Assembly: GCF_031755915.1 (NCBI RefSeq)
Contig: NC_083384.1
Coordinates: 17,577,001-17,641,000, forward strand
Direction of reading: 5' to 3'
DNA: 64,000 bases
From: Ziziphus jujuba
Lineage: Eukaryota > Streptophyta > Magnoliopsida > Rosales > Rhamnaceae
This document shows positions 1 to 11,833 of the stretch, in pieces; position 1 is the stretch's first letter; the number at the start of each line of letters is the position of its first letter. A model generated the notes under the pieces. That model did no database searches. It was not told the origin of the DNA and worked only from the letters and a program-made list of their open reading frames with translations. A program made the translations under genes and the position numbers.

Positions 1-1879
1 CACTCAAAATTGATTTTAGAAAAATAAACCACTATTTTAATAATGTTTGGTCTTTTAATAACATTAACAGAGCCTCGTTGGGAGAATTATTAATGTTACT
101 AAAATTAAATATAGTAGGCATTAATTTAATTTCCAAATTATCTTTAATATCTAAGCATTGTTGACGTTGGATCATACAACCTTATTAAAATTTTGAAATT
201 ATTTTAGATCCAATCCAAAAAAATTCGATCATGCTTATTCGTTGGGGCATCACATGGCCATTTTATTATTGGACTCTTAATAAAGGCCGCAGGTTTCAAA
301 TTAATTGAATTAATTTTAACCTTCATCCATTCAATATTATACATTATTTAATTAGGTTTTTCCATAATAATATTATCTAGATAAAATAAATATTATAATG
401 CACATTTATATATCAAATGATGCAATTATATGGCACCACCTATTCTAAATGGCATGTTAAGCACATATCACATGTTATATCCATATAATTTAAATAATTA
501 TAAACATGGAATAATTAATAGGCCCTAATACATGGTTTCCAAGAAAAGAAAATTATAAGACCAATAGGGCCAAAAAACCCAACTTGATATATGGCCCATA
601 TTTCTTCTTTTCTTCAGCTCTTGCAAGTCTATAAGAGTGTGGGCTAAGTTAGAAATAGTTTTTAGGGTTTTTAGCCCAAAAAACACAAAACCTTTACACG
701 TCATCTGTAGAACCCCAAGCACTAAAATTGTCGCTAGCCGTCACACAAAACTTGGATCATCATAAAATTTTATAGGGAGATAGATCACCACAGGATGAAC
801 CAACAAAAAATGGTCCAATTCTAATGTCGCATTCGCCCCCACGTGCCATCTAAAGTCAAGCACATGAAGCCCATATGCAAAAATTTTTGGTGGCACGAGT
901 TGGCTCTTGCGGAGGTATCTGGTGCCGCTTCTCCTCCCACCGATCCTTTTCCGTGTCTTGCATTGCTACTACTGTCAGTTTGTCAAAATACAACTTCAAT
1001 CGGCACAAAAAATGATGAAAAACAACATGTACACAGTTTTTCTCGAGTTCTTTTACATATTTTTCTAATAAATCCAAATTTATATGTAAAATTTCAAATA
1101 AAAATTACAGAAAAAAATAAATAAATCAATCAAAGAGGAAGCCTAATTTTATGATTAGGCACCTTGTTACATCCCCAAAAAAGTACAATTTGTATCTCCA
1201 CCCTATCTCTGATCCCAATCCTAACCACATTCTGTTGCAATCATGCATACAGTAGAAGCCTGATCGAGATTAAATAAAGCATGTGATAAACTAGTGTCAT
1301 TATCTATTTAATTTACTAATATTTTACGCAAGACTTTCCAAGCTATTCTAGTTCCAATAGTGTGTGTGGGCACACCTAATTACTAGAAACAAGAAGGTTC
1401 AAAGGTTTATTTTTTGTTTTAGTTTATCATTGAGGTTTTCAGCATCTGGAAACTAAAATTGCAGAAACTCTGTGTAAAGGCTCTTTAGAAAGCAGTTTAT
1501 TTAAAGACTCTAAACTTTAGTCTCTCAGGGTTTTGGTTTTCTAATAGCCTTGGGCCCAATAGATGGGCCACACTTGTCTCTAAACTTTATCACTTTATTA
1601 ATTAGCTTGGGGATCCAATGACTATTGTTAATTAAAGCTTTGGATCAACGGTTTAGATTTCTTCTGGAGCATAAATCCAACAAAATAAGGTTTATCCTAT
1701 CAATTAAATCGGGTGGATAAGGGGCAGGGAGTTCAATCTCTATCTCCACCCTATCTCTAATTCGAGGCAAGGAAATTTATCCCAATCCTCACCATATTCC
1801 CCATTTAATTGGGAAATCTCCATCCCATTAAGGATCGATTTCCATAAAAATCGAATTATGTGAATTGTTTTGCTATCTA

Positions 1880-1934
<55 letters not shown>

Positions 1935-2300
1935 ATATTAGTAAAGAAACTCAATGATGGCACAATTAAATGAATCAAACAAACTTCCATTAATGCTTAA
2001 CAAGAAGTTCAAAAAATAATTCCAAATCCATAAAATAGATCTCATATATATCTACTCAGTTTATATATATAATTTACCAAAAAAATTTATACATGTTATA
2101 TATACTTTTATTTTATTGAACGGTGTTTTTTACCCATTTTATTTTTCACCATTGACATCTATATCTAATTGCATATGCTTTAAGTGAAATATCCTATTAA
2201 TTATATCTAATGGTTACCAAAAATATCTAACATAAATTGGTCATGTCACTTGATTATAAAGGGACTTATATCTATAATTTTATAATAATGGGCTTGCATG
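1..2300. other. AT-rich intergenic DNA, no gene seen
   Basis: The short open frames here have no recognisable domain, no codon pattern and no splice context. The stretch holds an AT microsatellite, a G-box-like CACGTG at about 840-845, a short perfect hairpin at 1141-1160 (7-bp stem, GCCTAAT/ATTAGGC), and two diverged copies of a pyrimidine-rich motif near 1183-1245 and 1741-1800. Nothing else is supported. Confidence 0.6.
1882..1928. repeat. (AT)n microsatellite
   Basis: About 23 uninterrupted AT dinucleotide units. Shorter AT runs also occur near 3735-3757, 3964-3980, 12466-12488, 13614-13637 and 13926-13952. Confidence 0.95.
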
Positions 2301-2851
2301 TAGACCTGATAACGTGTCGTATTGAATCGTGTTTGTGTCGTATTGTATCGTGTTCATGTGAAATTTATTAACTCAAATATGATCCGTTAAGTTTTCATTT
2401 GAAAATAGATAATCCGAACCCATTCGAGAATTATCGTGTAACCTATCACTCGATCTGTTAACCCATTAAGAATAAATACAAATTTAAAAATTAAAATTTG
2501 ACTTAGCTTTTAGATGATAAAATAATATTTTTTTAAAAAACTTACAAAGATTCTTGTTTATTTGTAGATTTTTTAAAAATTAAATTAAAAAAGAACAAAT
2601 TAATACATGTTTAACAGTAAATTAAGTAATTTTAATATTATAAAACCCATGTGATTACAAAAATATCCCTCTTTAATGAGGATAATAGATTTACCATGTA
2701 TTATCATGTTTCATCCGTTAAAATCCGTAAATTTATTAGCTCTTATTGAATGACATTGATACGGATCTGACTCGATATCATCAACTCAATCTGTAAATTA
2801 TCATATGAGTTCGTATCGTGTTATCGTATCATATAAGATTTTGTTAAGATT
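2301..2851. mobile_element. hAT-type MITE, diverged copy
   Basis: Along its whole length this matches the better-preserved copy at 14429-14985. Both share the start TAGACCTGATAACG / TAGGCCTGGCAACG, the CGTGTCGTATT block, a central AT-rich part and a terminal block rich in TCGT. No target-site duplication could be identified here, and the right end is approximate. It has no coding capacity. Confidence 0.6.
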
Positions 2852-3036
2852 TATTTGGATATTCATTTTAAAATGTGATGTAGGGAAAAAAATTACATAA
2901 ATTATTCAAAAAATAATTAATGTATATATTTATATAGATACTATCAAGATAAACTACCAAAATTATTTTCGAATTTCGTGTCTCAAATATCAAGACCAAG
3001 CCGTATGAAAGATAAAGAAAATGAAAGCAGACTATT

Positions 3037-3120
3037 TGGGCTTTCAGAAAGTTATCAAGGCCCATAGGACTCCTTGCAAATACTTTTCCAAATCAACCAC
3101 TCCCCAACCTATATATATAA
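3037..3120 (+). promoter_or_regulatory. Core promoter of the UCH gene
   Basis: A TATA box (CTATATATATAAG, about 3109-3121) lies about 145 bp before the start codon. Upstream are TGGGCT at 3037-3042 and GGCCCA at 3059-3064. These fit site II elements (TGGGCC/T), known in plants as TCP-factor sites common in housekeeping genes. The transcription start would then fall near 3145-3155. Positions are seen in the sequence; the function is inferred. Confidence 0.5.
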
Positions 3121-3261
3121 GAAGCAAAGAGGAGGAAAATTCATTTGCGAAGTCTTTTCGAACACACAAAGCCCTAACATCCATTTTTCACTTCCATTTG
3201 AACAAAATAAAAAACAAAGAGAATCTCATTTTCTGAGAAGAGAAAAAAAAAAAAAAAAAAC

Positions 3262-3740
3262 ATGGCTGCTTTGGATGAAAGCGCTTCTGCTAAGAGATGG
3301 CTTCCTCTTGAAGCTAACCCCGATGTTATGAACCAGGTAAAAACAACCCCCTTTTTTTTTTCCTAGCTCTAATTACTAATCGATTTTTTTTTTTTGATTG
3401 TTTCTTGAGAAAATGTTGGAAAACGAAAGAAAGTATTATTATTATTATTTTTATTTTTAGTTTTTGGTTTTTGGGTTACATGGAAATGATCGGACGCTGA
3501 GATCCGAGCAGAGCGTGGTTGAATTTTGATTGGGAAAGATCGAATTTCTTGATTTTTATTGATTTTAGAATTTGCTGTGAGAGTTTAGTTCGAAGAAGAT
3601 TTTTTTCTTTTTTTTTCCTTTAATTTTCTGATATTTTGTTCAGATAAAATTTGTTGTTGTTGGTTGTGAAGTGAAGATATGTGATAGTGACTGAAGCGGT
3701 TTTAAGCCACGTTGTATATGTGTGTGTGTGTGTGTAGATA

Positions 3741-3771
<31 letters not shown>

Positions 3772-6700
3772 GCTTTTTTCCTCTCGATATTTTGTTTGGA
3801 GTTTTTTTGGTTTCTGGAAAAATTAAAGTGAATGTCTATAAATTTGGAAACTAACCCAGGATCTAAACAAAACTAAGTCGTAGTAGTACGTTTAATAGCT
3901 TTTTTTTTCTTTCTTTTTGTTTTTTTTTTTTCGTTCTCCTTTTTCTGTTCTATAACAATTATCATATATATATATATATGTATGTTATGTAAATGTAATT
4001 TCTCTCTATTGAATAAAAATTGTAGAGCAGAATTCTTGTTAAGAAAATATCTCTTCTGGTTTCTTATACTGATCTAAAAATTTTGAAGTTTAAGGTGCCG
4101 TTTGGTAACCTAAAATGTTTGTTACTGTTTGTTAGGTATTCGGTTAAAAGTTATGGTTATTTGAGATGTCTAATAATATTTTCAGTTAAGCAAATTATTC
4201 ACAACTATGTAAGGAGGAAAAAAAAAAAAAAAAAAAAAAAAACAACCACGTTACCAAATGATACTAAAGAACTTATGAACTTAAGTGGAAGTAAAAGAAA
4301 ATACCTAGTATCAGGATGGACTCAGTTTGGTAAGTTGATGTTAGTAATGTCACTTAATTTAAGGCTATCAAATTTCTGAGAGAGTGGTATCCCACATAAA
4401 AGTTTTCTATAAAAAGAATAGGGATAACTGTACTGTGAGCTGTTAAATTAATTCTAATATCAGCTTTTAGGATACTCATTTCTACACTGCTTTCAAATAC
4501 AATTTTTAAACCTGATTTGGGAAATTTTTTATTTCTTAGGAAGTGGACTTTTCCTGATTAAGAAGGATGTTCTTTTTATAAACATTTTACTTAAAAGACT
4601 TGAATAGTAATTTGAATGTACAGGAAAACATGTTAAATTATATCGTTTTTCCAATGTGCAGTTTCTCTGGGGCCTTGGTCTTAAAGAAGATGTAGCAGAG
4701 TGCTATGATGTTTATGGCTTGGATGAAGAACTTTTAGAAATGGTCCCAAAGCCTGTACTTGCTGTGCTATTTCTTTATCCCGTAACTGCACAGGTATTTG
4801 TTTTGCTTTTGTCTTAGTTTTGAAATGTTTCATCCTATCTTCGTGAATGACTAGATGGTGGTCATCGTGTAGAACTTAAACTCTCTCTTTCTGTGTTCTT
4901 GGTTTGATGTAATGATAAATATATTTTTCTGCCGATTTAACGAAACCCAAATTTTCTCAGAGCGAAGAAGAGAGAATGCTGCAGGCAAATGAAAAACAGG
5001 TGAATGTGATGATTTGCATAAAACCTTTACTGTTTATCTGCAACTGCTTGTTTTGTTTTATTTTTTCCTTTCTATATTACCCTTGTTGTTTTTTTCAACA
5101 TTAGTCTATTGAATGTATGTATTACTTTAATCTTTCATCAGTTTCTTGGAGATTTGTCAGTAAACTTTTTATTAGTTTTATACCCTTTTTGCTTAGTGTC
5201 CTTTAAAATGTTAATATATTTGTATAATGTAGGGGGAAAAAAAAAATAGAAGCGTGTCATAGTTATATATGGAGTAATACAAGTTATTAGGACCTGACAA
5301 TACAATTGTGGCTGTAGGAACCTCATGGGAGAGTTTATTTTATGAAACAAACTGTGGACAATGCTTGTGGAACAATAGGTCTTCTGCATGCCATTGGAAA
5401 TATTACTTCAGAGATCAAGCTTGGTAAGTTTTGGAAATATAGTTTTCTTAATAGACAAGTTCTGGCTATACATTATTACATCATCTTGGTTGTGTTTTAT
5501 CATTCTTTTTTCCGCTTTTGAGGCTTGCTATTTCTTCATATCAAACACTGAGTTTTAGAGGGCTATCTCAAATATAAACGTATTTGTATGGGTTGATGAG
5601 CTCTTGAAATTGCTGAAAGACGGTCTTCATAATCCAATTTTCAAGTAGGTATTACATAAACATTTTCAAGTTGGTATTGCATAAACATTCTTTCTAAGCT
5701 TTAATCCTTTCCAGGCTTTCTACTCCAGAGCATATCGGAACTTTTGTTTGGCACAACTCACAGTTACATCATGCTAGGAAGTGAGAAACTGGACAAGTCC
5801 CTTGTGGTTATGAGACCTAGATATATTCTAGCTGCAGCCTAAGGAGTTTGTGTAATACTTTGAAAAGCTGAAGCCTTAAACATCTGATATCTAAAACTTA
5901 ACAGGCATTTTTTTTTTATTTTTTTATTTTTGGTTTTTGTGAAAAACATTGTTCCCATTATAAGTAGTAGTCTTGGTATTATACAAAAAAGGGCTTTTAT
6001 CATAAATTTACATGTTAACTTCTTTCTTGGTTCTGATTATTTTTTTCAGTTGATGGATCCTTCTTGGATAGGTTTTTCAAATCTACTGCAAGCATGAACC
6101 CATTGGAGGTTCCTTTCCCCCCCCCCCCCCCTCAGTTTGTTAAATTGGTATCATGGAAGGTAAATTGGCATTCTCAGTTTTATTTGTTTTCCATACTTGC
6201 ATAGCGTGCAGCATTTCTTGAGGGCGACAGAGAAATGGAAGTTGCTCATTCAGTAGCTGCTATTGGTGGTGATACAGAGGTGAGATTTATTAGTATGTAG
6301 TGAATGATGATGCAATGTTATGGTTTCCCACTTCCCCTGGGGATGGAAAGTGTGTAAAGATCCTCATGATTTAGCCATTAATATTCTTTTTTATTGAGAA
6401 CCATCTAAGTTAGATGCACCCTTTTATAGACCCTCAATCGTGAGAATCTATTAGTACTCATTTGGGTTTCAACAGACTTCTAATATCAACTTTGATATGA
6501 TTATGTAATTTTTATAGTGAGGAACTGTAGGTTTTCAGCTCTGCAATAAAGAATTGAACCATCAAGTTTTGTGGTGTTAAAATGTATATAAGCTTTATAG
6601 ATCAAGCAGCAGAAGTATTTTTAAAATCTTTTTACTCTTATATGGACAACGATCTAGTGAAAGGTCTAACAAATTTTTAGGTTATCTGTACATAGAACAT

Positions 6701-7872
6701 GGTCACTGGATGTTGATCTTTATTATAGGTGTACCCATTGATAGAGATCATGGGGAAGGGAAATAGGATGTATTTATTGGTAAAGTCATGGTGGGAAGAC
6801 AAACAGACTCTGATTTCAGGGCCTAGGTGATGTAGTATAATTAAGTTGTTCGAAAACAAATTATCCAAATGAGATAATAGGAATAAACTATTTTAAATTG
6901 AAGGTGAACAACGAATGCTAATAAGTTGGATGTGAATAAAAGTTTTTGGTTTGTCTCTTCTTGTCATACCAGATTTTCTTTGCAGGCTTCACACAACGTG
7001 GACGACCATTTTATCTGCTTTGCATGTGTGGATGGTACGTACCTTCGTAAATGATCAGTAATGCTTTTAGCAGAGCTTTAAAAGCAGTATTATATGGTAA
7101 CTTCGACCTAAACTACATTTCTATACAGGGGTACTTTATGAGCTTGACGGTGATAAGACGGGACCAATTTCTCATGGTGCTTCTTCACCAGACAGTCTAT
7201 TACAGGTATGTTAGGCCACTATGAAATTTATGTATATTTGTTTTATATAAAAAAGTCTATTACTTGCCTACAAAAATTTCTAGTATTTTTATTTTTATTG
7301 TTTTTGAAGAAAATATCTTCCATTGTGAAAGTGTGTTAGTTTAAAATTTATAAAAGGAGAAGAAGGTAGATTATCAATAGGTAGATTTGGTTTCCAATGT
7401 TTGGAGAAGGCAATTATCTTGATTACAGAGTTCAAGTGCACCATATTTATTGGCGATACTTGTACTGCTGTAACTTGAGCAAGTTGAGCCAATAAACTGA
7501 ACCTAACTTTATATTTTAAGGCAAATCCTCGTTTAAGTAACGAATCGCATGACTATGTTTCAATTGGTGTGTGATTCAGTCGAACACATACATCTCTCTT
7601 TCTCTCTCTCTATACACTGTAGTAAAGTTATGCCGATAAAATTTTGCGCTAAAATCTTAATTTGTTGGCCTCCAACTCATCATATAAAGAAGCATATTTT
7701 CCTTCTATAGTTTATCCTGTTTAATTACTTGTTCACTAATGCATTCACTTTCCTTTACCTTACTTTTACCTTGTTCTTTAAACAGGATGCTGCTAAAGTC
7801 ATAAAGGGCATTATCCAGAAAAACCCCGACTCGCTCAACTTCAATGTGATTGCCATTTCAAAGAAAGCTTGA
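3262..7872 (+). CDS. UCH3: Ubiquitin carboxyl-terminal hydrolase, UCH-L3 type (nine exons)
   Basis: This peptidase C12 deubiquitinase cleaves small adducts and peptide extensions from the C-terminus of ubiquitin (family knowledge). Exons: 3262-3336, 4662-4793, 4961-4999, 5318-5423, 6050-6108, 6205-6279, 6986-7034, 7129-7205 and 7786-7872. All introns are GT-AG and the frame is continuous, giving 232 residues, close to the usual length of about 230. The start is the first ATG in a good plant context (AACATGGCTGC), and the protein begins [20 protein letters not shown]. The catalytic set is visible: oxyanion Gln93 and Cys99 in [18 protein letters not shown], His170 in DDHF, and Asp185 in YELDG. 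The C-terminal [12 protein letters not shown] is typical. There is no signal peptide or membrane segment, so it is cytosolic or nuclear. No frameshift or missing residue was seen. Intron 1 (1.3 kb) holds a TG/TA microsatellite and a poly-A run. No host neighbour suggests a shared pathway. Confidence 0.95.
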
Positions 7873-7990
7873 ACAGTTTGAGATTGTCCCCAAGGTTTCT
7901 CACATAGAATATGTCGATGCCGTAGTACTACGTGATGTAATTTTTAGTATTCTCTGTAGTCTGAAATAACTTTTTTCACAATTATTATGT
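7873..7990 (+). terminator. Probable 3' UTR and polyadenylation region of the UCH gene
   Basis: After the TGA at 7870-7872 comes a T-rich stretch with a near-upstream-element candidate AATAAC at 7965-7970, followed by a T run. Plant poly(A) signals are loose, so the exact cleavage site cannot be called from sequence. Confidence 0.35.
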
Positions 7991-8340
7991 TCATATAGGC
8001 TTTACAGCCCCCATTCCCATAAGATCATGTACCTGTTGCCTTGAGTAAGCGAAAACTGATTAAGTGATTTGCCAGAGGCCCTTACTCGGCTTACCATTTT
8101 AACGGCTCTTAAAATGTACTAACAGAGGCTGTCTTAATCCACATTAAGGTTCTGGCTTACCGAGTCAAAAATTGAATTAATTGATTAACGCCATGTAGAT
8201 ATGTGGATGATCTTCTGAAATAGAAAATTCGAAATGCCGAAACCTACATACGGAGATTCTGTCAGCCCGAGGTTTAATGTTTCCTACTTGGGTGGTATAA
8301 TTTATTCCATTTACTTCCATTGGATGCCCTATGTAATCAT

Positions 8341-8560
8341 TTCCATTGGAATGTATAAGAGCGTAAAGTTAAGCTTGAATTAAAGCGATACTGAAGTTAA
8401 TTCAGTACAAGGGAAACAAAAGGGGATGTAAAAAAAAAAAAAAAGTTTATTATTTCCATTGGAATGTATGAGAGCGTAAAGTTAAGCTTGAATTAAAGCG
8501 GCATTGAAGTTAATTCAGTACAGGGGAAACAAAAGGGGATTAAAAAAAAAAAAAAAAAAA
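8341..8560. repeat. 113-bp tandem duplication, each unit ending in poly(A)
   Basis: Unit 1 spans 8341-8453 and unit 2 spans 8454-8560. They start TTCCATTGGAATGTAT and run in parallel to AAACAAAAGGGGAT, followed by about 14 and about 18 A residues. They differ at only a handful of positions. Confidence 0.9.
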
Positions 8561-8968
8561 GGAAAGAGAGTACAAACAAAAGCTTATTATTGCTAGCCAA
8601 AAGGATAAATGGAACACGTTTCTCTCTAGCGGTCATTTATTGGCAAAGATCAGCTATTTTATCCATTTTTTCATATTTACAATAATACTCTCCTCTTTCA
8701 TGGTACTTCCCAGTCTTCTTCACCCTGGTCATGATGTTCCCTACCAACAGGGTGCTTTCCTGTTGCATAGTTATACATCCAATACAACACGAAAGCTCCG
8801 ATAGCCCCCAACCCACCGGAGGTAACGAATCCAGCAAACAACAAAAACAGAGCGATAGTAGCTGGGACTAAAACTGGCTAAAGAGGACCATCAAAGGTGT
8901 GGCCAAAACCTAAGCAATGACAGTTCCAGTGAGTGAGGCCTCAGAGGAGTTCTAGAGAGCCACCTAAG

Positions 8969-10014
8969 TGTCACGGACTTGTTTGTTTACCCTTTAAGCC
9001 GTGCGGTCTTAGTTGCTATTCTAACCCTTTATTGCAACTAAGTAAGCCTTTTGCTCACAAGAAGTGAAAGCTAAGCAAAGAAGACTAGAGCATAAAAGAA
9101 AGTTTTGGAGAATGAAAGTATATTGCTTAGAAGAGAGATTTACAAGTGAATGTGTAGATTCTTAGTTCTATTTACAAATGAGAGTTCACCCCCTTTTGAT
9201 AGAGGGCTTGGCACGTAGTACGAGGATACAACATTCTAGATTTTGTACACATGGTACTATCCTAGATAAGATTCTAGATAATTCTCCTAGATATTTCTAT
9301 GGACTATTCTAGCAAGCTATCTTACTACATAATCCTAGAATGTTCTAGAAAGGTACATAAGTCCTAGTGTCACGTTCTGCATGAAAATGGAGGAATTCTT
9401 GAGGCTTATCCGGAATATTCAAGACTCTCCTTGAGAATTTATGATAATTCAAAAGAAGTCTGGAAGGTCCTAGAATACTATAGAACAACCTAGAACTTAT
9501 GTACCTTTCTAGAACATTCTAGGATTATGTAGTCAGATAGCTTGCTAGAATAGTCCATAGAAATATCTAGGAGAATTATCTAGAATCTTATCTAGGATAG
9601 TACCATGTGTACAAGATCTAGAATGTTGTATCCTCGTACTATGTGCCAAGTCCTCTATAAAAAAAGGGTGAACCCTCATTTTTAAATAGAACTGAGAATC
9701 CACACATTCACTTGTAAAGCTCTCTTCTAAGCAATATACTTTCATTCTCCAAAACTCTCTTTTGTGCTCTAGTCTTCTTTGCTTAGCTTTTACTTCTTGT
9801 GAGCAAAAGGCTTACTTAGTTGCAATAAAGGATTGGAATAGCAACTAAGGCCGCACGTCTTGAAGGGTAAACAAACAAGTCCGTGACACTAGGTTGTTCT
9901 ATAGTGTTCTAGGACCTTCCAGACTTCTTTTGAATTATGATGAATTCTTAAAGAGAGTCTTGAATATTCCGGATAAGCCTCAAGGATTCCTCCATTTTCA
10001 TGAGGAACGTGACA
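8969..10014 (-). mobile_element. Solo LTR (521 bp), interrupted by a second copy
   Basis: The segments 8969-9367 and 9893-10014 join to exactly 521 bp, the reverse complement of the LTR at 9368-9888. Termini are TG...CA (TGTCACGGACTTG ... AACGTGACA). Flanking duplications TAAG occur at 8965-8968 and 10015-10018. It lies inside the oleosin pseudogene. No internal retrotransposon sequence remains, so recombination between LTRs is likely. The duplications are 4 bp, whereas 5 bp is commoner for plant LTR elements. Confidence 0.85.
9368..9888 (+). mobile_element. Solo LTR (521 bp) inserted into an inverted copy of itself
   Basis: It begins TGTCACGTTCTGCATG and ends AAGTCCGTGACA, with CTAG duplicated at 9364-9367 and 9889-9892. 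A TATA box (CTCTATAAAAAAAG, about 9653-9666) and AATAAA (9823-9828) fit a U3-R-U5 layout in plus orientation. With the surrounding inverted copy it makes a near-perfect palindromic region of about 0.9 kb. Confidence 0.85.
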
Positions 10015-10240
10015 TAAGGCTGCTACCGTGGAAGCCCTAGCAAATTGGTGAGGGTGGATTGGTGTTGGTATTGGCAATCGTTCTAGGCCATTTGGTAGAT
10101 AGAGATTGAATCTTAAAAGTGAAAGAATTGATAGAGAAAGTGGAAGAAAAATTAATGGAAGGATTATGGTGGATGGGTTGGAATAGCAGGTTTGTATTTG
10201 AAGGGGTGTGGAAATCGATGGTGATATGCATGATGGACAA

Positions 10241-11336
10241 TTGAAGAGAGAGAACGTTTGACGTGTTTTGTTTTTGTTTTTCAGTCGCTAATCTGCATGA
10301 TGCTTAGCTTGCATTTTGTTGACACCTGTATTTATTTCTTTTCTCAATTTCTCCTTTTATCTTATTTTGCTTTTTGAGCTTGTTGGTGTGTATACAATTT
10401 TTTTGTGGTAAAAATTACTATTTATTTTAGTCAATTTTTTTATTAGGATATTTTGATTAATTTTATTAAAGATTTTGTTTATTAGTTTTTAAAATTGTTT
10501 AAAAATTGAGATTTATAGATGTATTTGAGATCCAAATGAGTTTTGTAGAATTTATTTTGACTTTTTAAAATTTTAAAATTTTATCAAATTTATATAAAAT
10601 TTTAAATATATCATTAAATTTCAATTTTTGACAAGATTTAAAAATTAATAAAATTTATTAGAACATTATAATAGAATACTATTTTATTATTTATTCAACT
10701 GAGTATTTAAATTTAAATTAATAATTGACAAGTCATTTTTTAGTTATCAGGTCATATCACCTTAGAACATTTTTACTTTATATTGAAAACGTAACATAAC
10801 TTTGCAAACTAGCCATCTTCTTAGATTATAATAGAACATGATAAATGTAGTAAGTATATCTAGGTTACTGAATCCTGAATAGGTTTTTTGTTTTAAGTTG
10901 GTTGATTGAGATTCCATTTGCACTCTTTTGTGTTCTTCGTGGTAAATATTGTGGTAAATATTATTATGGTGCCTATTTTAAGGAGATAACAGCCAGAACA
11001 TAGTTATAATACATACATGGCAATTGTTAAAAACATTTTCTCATAGCCATTTTAAATATTAAGGATGCAAATCTAGTAACTAGACAAATATATATCTATA
11101 TATATGTATATATAGAGATGTTTCTCTTTATGTATATATATATAAATTTAGTAATAGATATGTTTCTCTCTATACACATTTAGGGGACTTGGGAGTCATA
11201 TATGCTAGGTGGCTGCATTAGCTTCGTACATGGTAGCAATTGGTAGCTATAGGTCCACCAGATGCAAGTCATGTAGTTGCAATATTTGCATTGTATTTAT
11301 CCATTCTTTTAAAAGTTTCTACAGGGCTAGGTAAGT
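10241..11336. other. AT-rich intergenic DNA, nothing recognised
   Basis: No domain, RNA gene or structured repeat was recognised in either strand apart from short TA runs near 11090-11150. Confidence 0.5.
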
Positions 11337-11341
11337 CTAAT

Positions 11342-11505
11342 TGTGAAGTCCCACATCGGTTGGAAAGGGGAACGAAACACTCCATATAAGCGGATGTGGA
11401 TACCTTTCCCTTGCAAGGCCTTTTAAAACCTTGAGGGCTGGGTTGTAAGAGAATTCCTCAGGCCCAAAAGGACAATATCTCATGTGGGTGGTCTGGGCTG
11501 TCACA
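11342..11505 (+). mobile_element. TRIM solo LTR (164 bp)
   Basis: It starts TGTGAAGTCCCACATCGG, ends GTCTGGGCTGTCACA, and is flanked by perfect 5-bp duplications CTAAT (11337-11341 and 11506-11510). It is the same family as the complete TRIM at 34962-35375 (shared CCCACATCGGTTGGA start, CTTTATAAG/CCATATAAG box and GGACAATAT...GGTCTGGGCTG end), but diverged. Confidence 0.9.
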
Positions 11506-11708
11506 CTAATGCAATTAAGCTTTTTCACAAGTCAATCACAAGGAAATTAGCGTTTGTTTACCTATATATTCCTAGTTTTCTCCATCCAGACAATATCACA
11601 TGTAGGTGGTTTGGGCTATCACACTAATGCAATTAAGCTTTTTCACAAGTCAATCACGAGGAAATTAGCCTTTGTTTACCTATATATTCCTAGTTTCCTC
11701 CATCCACA
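11473..11708. repeat. 118-bp tandem duplication including the end of the TRIM LTR
   Basis: The unit starting CAATATCTCATG at 11473 recurs at 11591 as CAATATCACATG. It continues through the LTR end, its CTAAT target duplication and about 80 bp of flank to CTCCATCCA. The duplication therefore happened after the TRIM inserted. Confidence 0.85.
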
Positions 11709-11833
11709 AATAGAGCAAATCAATCATCATTACAGTGCATGCATGTTTTACAATTTTGTTTGAGGTATATGGCATATTAAACTCTCAGTTTACAAGGACC
11801 GCGATCAAAGAGAAAGATGCATCTATTTTTAGC

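Larger units (their letters stand above)
8698..10226 (-). pseudogene. Oleosin pseudogene split by nested solo LTRs
   Basis: Oleosins coat seed oil bodies through a long hydrophobic hairpin with a proline knot. On the minus strand, 10019-10226 gives a hydrophilic N-terminal part ending HQFARASTVAA. After the inserted LTRs the frame resumes at 8964 with remnants of GGSLLLLSGLTLTGTVI (two-base loss), a TAG in the TVIA(stop)VLATP stretch, the knot TPLMVLFS/PVLVPA (one-base loss at the slash), then LFLLFAGFVTSGGLGAIGAF and YNYATGKHPVG before TGA at 8698-8700. The TGKHP motif after the hairpin is characteristic. The C-terminal tail is short for the family. At least two frameshifts, one stop and the 1,046-bp insertion make it non-functional. 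The N-terminal start is uncertain because the first 40 or so codons are also out of frame. Confidence 0.8.

Noticed and set aside
3074..3331. Alternative upstream start for the UCH protein
   Set aside because: That frame starts before the TATA box and passes exon 1 out of frame. The ATG at 3262 gives the conserved N-terminus.
8969..9888. A foldback or MITE-type transposon with long inverted repeats
   Set aside because: The order of matching parts fits two complete 521-bp TG..CA units, one inside the other, each with its own target duplication. The nested solo LTR reading explains all of it.
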